A stretch of DNA of 64,000 nucleotides, taken from NCBI GenBank assembly GCA_017163975.1, contig JAFFSR010000344.1:186001-250000 (forward strand), read 5' to 3'. Made by a program: the position numbers and the translations under genes. Below are positions 40,380-51,270 of the stretch, one piece after another. Every line of letters starts with the position of its first letter. The first letter of the stretch is position 1. Source of the DNA: Anastatus disparis (lineage: Eukaryota > Arthropoda > Insecta > Hymenoptera > Eupelmidae). The notes beneath the pieces were generated by a model. That model ran no database searches. It was given only the letters and a program-made list of their open reading frames with translations, and had not been told where the DNA came from.

Positions 40380-43300
40380 TATATATATGCTACCTATACT
40401 AAATGCCCGCTCATACAGCGTACGATGCATAGTTATATTCACCATCCGATGATTTACTCTACCTGAAAATATTTTCTTTGGAGATATAGGTTATGCAACT
40501 GAACTATAAAAGTGTTAAAGATAAATAAATATTATTATTCTAATAATACTAAATTTGCCGGCATTTATTATATAATTTTATTCTATTTATAAACATACAT
40601 ATGTTAACTGTAGAATATGTAATTGCTCTGCCATGTTGTTTATAAATAGAACATGATTCGACAATCAGTATATTTTTTCGATACCATGGTGATAATAAAA
40701 TTTACATATATTGATTAGCAAAAGATTGCGATCACCGATAAAATACGGGATAATACACCGAATATAAGGTCAGCATTTCTACCAGGGATACAAAATTTTA
40801 TTTAAATCCAAATTTCAAATATAATTATTTTTTATGAATTTTATAAATAAATTATGATAAATATTCGTAATTATCAAACTACATTTAAATAAAAATGTTT
40901 TAAAATAAATCGTATAATAACTTCGATTTTAAAAATGTAATAGACGAATTACCTGAAGATTGGTGCGTAAATCACCAAGGAACGTAACAGGTGCTCGAGC
41001 TTTAAGATAAGAATCTAATTCTTTCTTGAATGTTACTGGCTGTATCATTGATGCAAAATTTGTAAGTACTCGCGGCGCATGACTTATTTCCTGTAGCATA
41101 TCAACTTTTAGGTTAGGCGTAAACGGATCAGGTAAACGCATATTGCGCGGGAATGCGCTCAAGATTAAATTCCGCATCTGGATACAATTGGGTGGTATAA
41201 CATCACAAAAACCATAATGGTAATCACATAAGAATTCAGGGAAGTCATGTAGCAGTACCAATAAAACGCGCAATGTACCCTTGTATAACAATGTCACTGG
41301 TTTTGCTATATTGTTTCAACAGAAAATTTTTTTTTAATTCTAAATTTAATAATTACATTTTTTTCAACTTATAAATATTATAAATATAATTTAAAAATAG
41401 CAATACTTATTACATTGATCTTTTGTGAAAATATGCGTAAAAAACGCTTACCTAATTCAGCATTTCGTAAATAAGGGGCGAGATACTTAAAAAGATCAAT
41501 AAGTAACTGAGCATAAATTCCCCAACAACGTTGCTGTGGTGTGATAGCAAGCATTCGACCAATAAAAACACGGTGAGAAACAAGTTCAAGCCAAGCGTAA
41601 CAGAAACCTGGTGCTTTTGCTGGTCGCAAGATATGTAAAGTATGACAAAAAGCAGTCAGCACCTGATAATTCACGGCTTCAAGAACAGGCTCTGGAGCAC
41701 AAAGTTCCAAAAATAGCATGATGAAAATACGATGATAAGGCAGCTGCTGAAAATCAGTGCTACGCATCTCATGATCTTGAAGTAGGACACCAGCCACAAT
41801 ACCTAAGACCTGCTTGCAGAAAAATACATAATGTTGGTTTTTAATTATCATATTAAATTATACATTTTTTGTAATCTAATTTTTAAAATTTAAAGAATTA
41901 TCGCAAGTTATTAAAAATGTCTTTTTGAATTTTTCATATAAATATACGTACTTTATTCAATAGATTAATTTTAGTATGAGTATTGGTTGTATCTCCAGAA
42001 TGTTTAACAAGTAGAGCGACAAGTCTTACAAAAGCATCCAGAGTGTGGAAGCACTTAGCTCTGATAACGGATGGAGCAGCATTAGTTTCGGCGAGAGCTC
42101 TGTAACAATGATCGACACACATTTGTGTGCTAAGTTTGAAAAATCGCGTAATGAGATCATCAGTTTTTAAGATTCCATGAATATTCATTTGATGTACAAA
42201 AACTCCAAAGGCTTTGGTGGGGTCTCGAGCATGAGTTGGATTATGATACATGTTTACCCATTCTCGTAAAAGGTATTCAGTTTTCTCCATTAATCCTGGA
42301 GGATCTTCAAAGTCACGTGCCTGTAAGAATAAAATAAGTTAGTTCTTAAGAGGCGGTCGGAACCAAATCGGTGACTTGCGGTATATATCAAGTCAGCATT
42401 TTTCGCTTTACGATAATATTTTGTATATTCTTATGGCTTAAACTATTTCAAATTATTCTTTATATACATGACTAGAGGAAATGACTATATTTTTACCATA
42501 TGAATAAGTAAATAAATTATTATAAGCATTTATTACAAATATCAAACTGACTTGACATATACCGCATGCAAAAAACTGTCGTGTCGATTGTTAGGTGGCA
42601 TTTTTCGCTTTATAACAATATTTCGTATATTTTTGTGGCTTTAACTATTTTAAATTATTCTTTATATACATGACTAGAGGAAATGACTATATTTTTACCA
42701 TATTAATAAATGAATAAATTATTATAAGCATTTATTACAAGCACCGAACTAAGTCACCGATTTGGTTCCGACCGCCTCTTAAGCTTAATAATAAAACATA
42801 GTTAAATGTCACATTAAAAGAAATGATTGAGGAAAATGGAATACGTTAGTCTGTAATAGAAAGTATTCTTACTGTTTTTAGTAGTAACGTACAAATGAGT
42901 AAAACAGATACTAACTAGGAGAGGGTCAGACCTCTGGATCACGGGATTTGGCACAAGCTACGGGATAAGTTTTCAGATATCAAATTATGGAGAAAGCCAG
43001 AATTTTAGACCCTATTGCTCGATATTTCCCTAGTTACAAACAATTAAAGAAAATCACTGAAAAAGTTACTAGATTTTTAAATGTTTATAATTCTTCAGTA
43101 TTAACAGCTAGAAGCTTACAACTGTTTTTAAACGAAAGCTGAGCTCAAATCCTTTCGAAATAGTACTCCTAGTATCTCAATATTATTTTTTCCTACAGTT
43201 ATAAAGTAATAAAGATTAGACTTGAATTTCTTTTTACACGCTTTTATTTAAATCATTAATCAATAATAAATGGATTCAATTTCTATTTCGCTATTACTGT

Positions 43301-46300
43301 GGGAAAAAAAATATTTTGAGATACCGTGAGTGCTGTTTCGAAAGGATTTGAGCTCAGCTTTTGTTTAAAAAAAGTGTTAAGCTTCTAGCTGTTAATTCTG
43401 AAGACTTATAAGCATTTAAAAATTTAGTAACATTTTTAGTGATTTTCTTTAATTATCTGTGAGTAGGGAAATATTAGCATTAGAGTCTAGAATTCAGTCT
43501 CTCTCCATATTTTAATACCTGAAAACTTATCCTAGAGTTTGAGCAAAATCCGTGATTCGGAGGTAAGAGGAAAAGCGAGCATTTCTTCAAATATGATTTT
43601 AAAATTTTTCAAGTATTTTTATGTATGTATAATAATTTTTTGAACTTTTATTAACAATTTGCAAAAAATTATTGTTATGCATAAGTGAAAGTACATAAAA
43701 AATTATAAAATAATATTTTTAAAAAATGCCCATAGAAATCTCAGTGGCTTATTTTGTGTAGAGCGACGGATTCATAATTTTGAGGGCCCAGATTTAAATC
43801 CTGCTCTCAGCGGCCGATTGATATGGGAACCACTGTTTATTACATGTACTTTGCTTATAAACATATTCAAAACCTATTCGTCGCTAATTAGCTTCGTAAT
43901 GATAACATAAAGGAGATTTTGCCTCTTTTTATGGTACATTCCTACATGCATGTAGGCAAAATCTCCCATGGGAATAGAATAAAATGTGCTTGTTATCAGG
44001 TATTCTAGTGTGTAGTAGAAAAAATGCTTGATAATATATTTTTTTCACAGACTTTCATTATTCTATTTGCAACATACAATCCAATCCCTAATAAAAGTAT
44101 TGAATAATGTATCTCTGCACACTGAAAAAGAATGTTAACATATCACATTGTGATACGTTTATCAACATCACGACAAAATACAGAGATAGAGATAAAGTCT
44201 GATCCCGACTTCAAGCATATATTACTGAAGAAAATGTCCAAATGACAGCATGTGTTATAAGGCAAAGAAAGAAGGTTGCTAATAAGGTACGTGCTATCTC
44301 TCTTTCGACTCATTAGATTGGTTGCTTGTGTTTCTCGCGAACAGAAATAGCCAATCAAATGAAGTGAGAGGGAAAGATAGCACATACCTAGGTAGCTGCT
44401 TTCTTTCTTTTTCTCTCGTCACATTTTTAATAGTTGGGAAATTTCCTCTAGTAGGAAATGCTCGAGAAATCTCAAAGAAAAATTAATAAGTAGACAAATC
44501 AATGAATAGGTGAATCGGTCGATGACTTAGTGACATAAATAGGTCATTGGGTCCATGGGTCGACGGGTTGATGGGTTAATGATCAACCCAATATCGTCGT
44601 GTTAAATAATAGTAATTGAATAAAAGTGATGAAGTGAAATAATATCAATTTTGTTCAGTTAAATTTTTAATTTTGCAATACTTACGTAATTTTTATTTCC
44701 TCATTTTATAGCAAAAAAATTGAAACAACTTATTTTTTTATTCATTTGTTTAGCAATGATTTTATCAAATCTATTAATAGAAAAAATTTATTTTTTATCG
44801 AAAGGTAACTTATGCAAGTTTTTACTCAAGGAGATGTGAAACAGACACTGCACCTGTGCTCATAAATATTGACTATTTTTCCATTACATTGTAAAATTTT
44901 CAAAAAAGAAATGCACCAGCTTGTACACGGAAATGACAGATAACAGCTCCGCTGCAATTGTCACATTGATGACCAATGTGAGCTGAAATTATTGAGTTTC
45001 CATATTGGTGATCGATATGTACGCACCAAAATTCTGTGTTTTCGCGTCGTTTAACTATGCGTGACTTATAGGAGGTTATCACATCGATGATCTGTGTGTA
45101 CGCACTTTCGGTCATTGCGTAAACATAGAAAATCTGTAAGTTTCATGCTAATCAAATTCTCATGATTAATACCTCCTCATGTCATTATTTAATTATTTTT
45201 TGTAATAAAGTCATCAATGATTTTTCTTTTGTAGTTAAATTAAAATTAATTATGCTTAGTATTACTTATTAAATGAAAACTCGTCACTTACAGTACGCTG
45301 GTTCGATAACCAATAAATATTTTCGTGTAGATAACCAATGATGCGCCAACTGTCATCACATTTCCGCGAAATTGATTATTCAATACAACATCAATGATCT
45401 ATATGAAAAACACAAATTTTTTATGTTTACGCAATGACGGAAAGTGGGTATACACAGATCATTAATGTGATAGCCTCCTGTGAGTTATGCATAATTAAAC
45501 GACGCGTAAACACAGGATTTCGGTGCGCACATATCGATCACCTATGTGAAAACTCAATATTTTCAGCTCACATTGGTCATTGATGTGACGATTGCAGCGG
45601 AGCTGTTATCTGCCATTTCCTTGTATATACCACGAAGATTATTTAGTTAAAATTTTGATTAATTCATTAATTACTTTTTAAGAATTTCTGGCACTAAATT
45701 GAAAAATTTTAATATATAATATTGCAACTCAAAATTCTCAATAGCTAATAAAGAATTTATTTAAAAAATCTGAATTATCTTCATGGTAAATACTATTAGC
45801 TAATACATTTCTTTACCTGCAATCCTGGAATAAAATAAAAAGATAGGCAATATTCATGAGTATAGGTGTCCATTTTACATCTTAACACGGCAGAATAACC
45901 TATCAAACAATGAATCCATCGATTCATCAACCCATTGCTTACCCACTCATTTATTTATTTGTTTTACCGGCTCTTGTTGTGTGCCTGTCTCTATTTCTAT
46001 CTCCTAACACATTGCTGACAATGTTACTGAGAAAATTCGGGGAGAAACCCTAATGTAATGTACTTTCCGTTTACCCCCAAGAACTCATTTATGTCAATGC
46101 ACTCTATAAAATTCAAGAAACTATACTTTTTTATTCACTGATTTTAATTACAGTACAAGCATTGTAATCGAAAAAATAGTAAGAAATAACCACGATCAAA
46201 GTTAAAAACTATAATAGTTTACTTACCCTGACTTGAAGAATCCCAGAATGAATATGAGCAGTTGGTCCAGCCGGTGCCCTATCAGTCAATATTGCAGGGT

Positions 46301-49300
46301 CATGATTTACTCTTAATGATTCAATTAATGCATTTAATCTGAAGAGTGATATGCTGTAATAAAATCCATAAGTTCATTCATAATAAAATAATTATTTATA
46401 AAAATATAATTAATATGTAGAAAAAAATAACTCACCCTTCTGGTAATGCTCTGTGAAGCGCCATTCTTGCAAGTATTTCAATTGTATGGAATAGATCTGA
46501 TTCGGTAACGTGAGTCGTTTGTCTTTCATCAATTAAATATAATTGAACTAATTGCATTGCAAAAGCTGTTGCCATTGCATTACCAGTATCCATAGCTTGA
46601 GCTAATGTTAGGTCATATTGAGGGAGGCTTATTAAATGAGATCTGTAAACAAAATATAAAATTAATAAATAATTAATAAATATATTTGAACAAAATCAAA
46701 ATTAAATATCAACCTAATAAGACAATCAATGGCCTCAAAATTATATTTATATTCTTCTCTGCAATCAACAAGACATTTGGTAATATGTTTGTTTGTCCAC
46801 TGCATACCATAAGCCCGTGGATCTTGTAAACATTTTAAAATTCTAAGATGCAGTTCTCTGTATCTCATGAGTATTTCAGAATCCATTACACCACTAGTGA
46901 GTGATGGTCCATCTAACAGACCTTCTACAGCTTTTCTTAATAACGCCATAGCCGCGCCAGCATCTCGCGATCTTCTTGTGACAATTATTGACTCTAACAA
47001 ACTATGAAGTGCTTGATGTTGCGTTGGTGGTGCTGTTGGTCCTAGTGTAGCTAATAATAATTCAACCTATAATAAACAAATGTAGGGACGAATTTTATTA
47101 CATAATTTTATTTCATTTTTTTTTAGAAACTATTTTAAATAAATAAAAAATAAGGAGGCTCGTGCGCTTAGGATCGTACCTATTCAGGGCCCCGCAAAAA
47201 GGAACAAAATATTATTTTTGTATTATAAAAAATTTTTATAAAAAATGTAAACAATTTATTATTCTAGTTGTAACTTCAATCATATTTAATTATATATGAA
47301 GAAATATCTATTATTTACGATTATTAATGTTCTAAACGCAATTTTTATCAATTTTTCAAATATTTTTTTTTTATTTCAGACAAATTTTAATTCGTAATAA
47401 AAAAAATCTATAATTTTTGTTTTTGATTCATAAAAAACTACTTATTTATTACTGAGTTACGAGCATAAATGTTGTTTTTCCCATAATAGCCCGTGTTAAA
47501 TTTTCCAATTTCTATAATTTTTTTCTCTTTTATTTGGTCGATAACCTTATATTTTTAAATTTCTATAAAATACTCTTAATTTATTCATTTTATATGGTAT
47601 TTCTTTACAAAATATTCTTATTAGAAAGGGTTGACGCACTGAGCCTGCTTAATAAAGCACAAGCTACTAGTATTTCATAGTCATTTTGAATATATGTCAT
47701 TAACCAAATTAAAGAGAAAAAAAATTTTAGAAATTTTGAGATTTAACGTAAACATACCTAGAAAAATCAGCTTATGATTTAATCATAGTTTATTATGAAA
47801 CAAAAATAAAAGATTTATTTTAAAAATTGATACGACTAGAACTCTAGTAAAAGTAAATTGCATCTTTGTTGTGAATTAAAATTAAATAAAAATAATAATT
47901 GATTTTAAACATATTTAATAAAAATTTTTTGAGGAGAAAAATATCTTATTTTTCATACAAGACCTTTGATTGATACAGCATTTAACGTTAGAACCACCTT
48001 AAATATTATTTTTTTAAGTGATTATATTAGATAATAGGAATAAATAATTTTATAATTCATAAAGATACAAACTTCAGCCGCAAGTTTTTCGAGAATGGTT
48101 CCAACTTCATCGTTGCTGACTGCGCTGGCATATGCAACTTGTTGAGCAGTTGGTACTGTCATGGCTGGTGCATTTGTAGCAAATGATTGTATTGTCGTTG
48201 GTTCAGCAATGGCTTTTGGAACAAAAAGAGTTTGAGTTTCACGTTCCGAAAGTGGCAAAAAACCCGGAATGTTTCGGGCAAATTCTTCGTAAACTAACAT
48301 TTGCTGCGATGTTACTCCACCGATCTGCAAAAGATAATAATTTGTCTTGTTTAACTTTCAATTTTTCTCAATGTTTCCAAATATTTTTTTCACAAAAAAT
48401 ATACCTTAAGCCTAATTTGTTCAGGCATACGTTCAGCTTGATATTTAGCTAAAGGATCACAGTATCTCCGCCCTTCCTGTCTTGCGATCTTACGTAATTC
48501 AATTTCATTGAGTAATCTTTTATCCATCTCTGGTATAGCTTTCTCAATTGCAGTTTTTTGGACAAAAGCACAGGCTAATTCCATATTATCAGCGGCGACA
48601 ACATTTGCTGCTTGTTCGGCAACTTCTTTTTGTTGAGGTGAGGTACCAATTATAGCCATAAGAAATGCATTTTTCAAATTTGAACTAATGGATGCAAGAA
48701 TTTGATCACGACAAGTAATCATGGCCATGCCTGCAGTGAGATTGCGTACCATATGTCTAGCAGCTGTACGCATCTTCGTCTCATCAGGATCAAGAGCAAA
48801 ATCTTTCTTCACAATTTGTTCAGTTGTTGTTAGAGCAATTTTAATAGAACGATCGACAACAGGATGAATCCATTCTTGAATGGCACGTTCTACAGCTTGG
48901 CGTACAAAAGGTTTCAGATGTGGATGTGTCTTAAAATTAATTAATTTATTGATATTTCATAAAACAATTTTTTCTTACGATGAATATAAATTACAACATA
49001 ACAGGAAATGTAAAAGAAAAAAATTATAAAAATTATTTAATCATACCTGGAACAATGGCAAATTGTTATTAATTGTTATATGTTGAGTGATGTTAGCAAT
49101 ATTACTAACAGATATATCGATGTAACTAAAACGTGGTTCTGGAGGTCCTGTTGGTAATGATGGTGTTGTATTGGCTACAGGTACAGCAGATTGCTGCTGC
49201 TGTTGATGATGTTGTTGTTGCTGTTGTTGTTGCACCACACCAGGCGATGGGCCTACCAAGTCTTCTACTTGTCCCTGCTGCTATTATTGTTTACATATTA

Positions 49301-51218
49301 TTTACATTTTTTAAATAATTTAAAAATTTTAATTATTCTTTATGTTACTTATTTCTTTACAAAATATAATTTCTGTTTAATTAGTTTATATATTATAAAA
49401 AAATTTAATTTAACATATTATTTAATAAAAAAAAATAATATTTAATTTTAAAAAAATACTGATACTATTTAATAAAGTTACATATAAAGCAACAGTTTTA
49501 AAGTTCACGTGTTAATGTTAAAAATAATCGTAAAAATTAAATAGTGTATTATTTATTTAAGGAGGTAAAGAATTGGCGAGCCCTGTTGAAAATAATTAAG
49601 TAACTTTATCATGTAACAAAATCACATACCTTGTCATGTGACAAAGCGTCCCAATGTATCACATGATTATGTTATATGATTTTGTTATGTGGCAAAGTTA
49701 TGAAATAAAAACACATAAGATCTTATGTGATTTTATTCGAGAATGAAGTAACTAGCTAAATATATAGTATTTTCATAGAAAGCAAAAATAATAGAAACAA
49801 ATAATAGTTACAAATACTGGTTAAAAATATTGATATATTTAAATGTATTGTAGCTATATTCATGTATACTTTACTTATATGATTGTACATTTACGAAAGA
49901 AATGCAGATAATAATAGCTTCCATGTCATGCGGGCTGTTTATCTAGTTTTTTAAATATTATTTATGTTTCATAGTAGAAACAGTTACAATTCTATACTTA
50001 TTCACTTGTTTCCCAGATGTACATGCAACTTCATTTTATAAGAATTTAATGTGATTTTGTTATGTGATTTTGTTATATGATTCTATTATGTGACAAAGTT
50101 ATGTAATAAAATCACATAAAAAAATCAGGTAACTAATTATATTTGTATGGACCTATAAAATATTAAAAATAGAGTTACGAATAATACCCAAAAATATATC
50201 CAGCTATATTTATGTATACGTTACTTATATCATTAAGAGCATTTACGTAAGGAATGCAGATAATAATATAGCTTCCATGTTATGTAGACTGTTTATCAAT
50301 TTTTTTTTTATATTTGATATATTTTAAAGTAGAAACGATTATAATTATATATTTATATATACTTGTTTCGTAGATGTATATGCAACTTAATTTTATAAAG
50401 ATTTTATGTGATTTTGCTACGTAATTTTGTAACATGAATCTATTAAGTGACAAAGTTATGTAATAAAATCACAAATCAGAATCAGGTAACTAGTGAAATT
50501 TTTATGGACCTTTTATAAAATACTCAAAATAGAATTACGAATAATAAGTGAAAATGCGGTATAAAAATATAGTAAATAGGCATATTAATACGTATTCCAG
50601 CTCGATTTATTTATATTTTACCTGTATGATCAACTAAACTTGACAGCGGTATTTCCTCATTATCTTCATTGAAATTAGTGTAACGCTATTTTTAAATAAT
50701 AACATTGTTGATGAATGTTCAACTATTTTTAACATTTCTATATTTTTTATTCAGTTAAAAATTGATGCATTTTGTTTATATTATAGTTAATAATTAAGGT
50801 GGATTATCCATTCCCAATGATATTTTGTAAGCCTAAAAGTTTTTTACGAAACTTTACTATAATAATCTTGAAATACCTATCTTTTTATTGGTATAATAAA
50901 AACATAAGGTAAACCATCAAAATCTCAAGTAATCAATGTCTGAAAAAAAGATATTATACACATGCGTAAATGGAAAAAATTATGATTTATGCATAAATTT
51001 GATTATCACTTTTTTGTTACTTTCAAGTTTTTTTTATAAAAAAAGTATGTAAGACAGACGATTTAATAACGATTATAATATGTTCGAGGATAAACAGAGC
51101 AAACGATGTAAATAAAGAGAAATTAAGTGTAAAAGTTTAAAATATTAGAATAACGTATCATCGAGTAAATCAGCTGGTATATACTGCGCATGCGTGATGA
51201 TCCTAAGACGTTTAGAGC

Positions 51219-51270
<52 letters not shown>

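Larger units (their letters stand above)
39582..40952. other. CNOT1 intron end; AT-rich with two (TA)n tracts
   Basis: No gene here. Two long dinucleotide tracts lie at about 39892-39946 and 40316-40388. The CNOT1 donor is at its right edge (40952). Confidence 0.6.

Noticed and set aside
49133..49445. Plus-strand Leu/Val-rich frames
   Set aside because: They are antisense to the CNOT1 polyglutamine-encoding CAA/CAG run.
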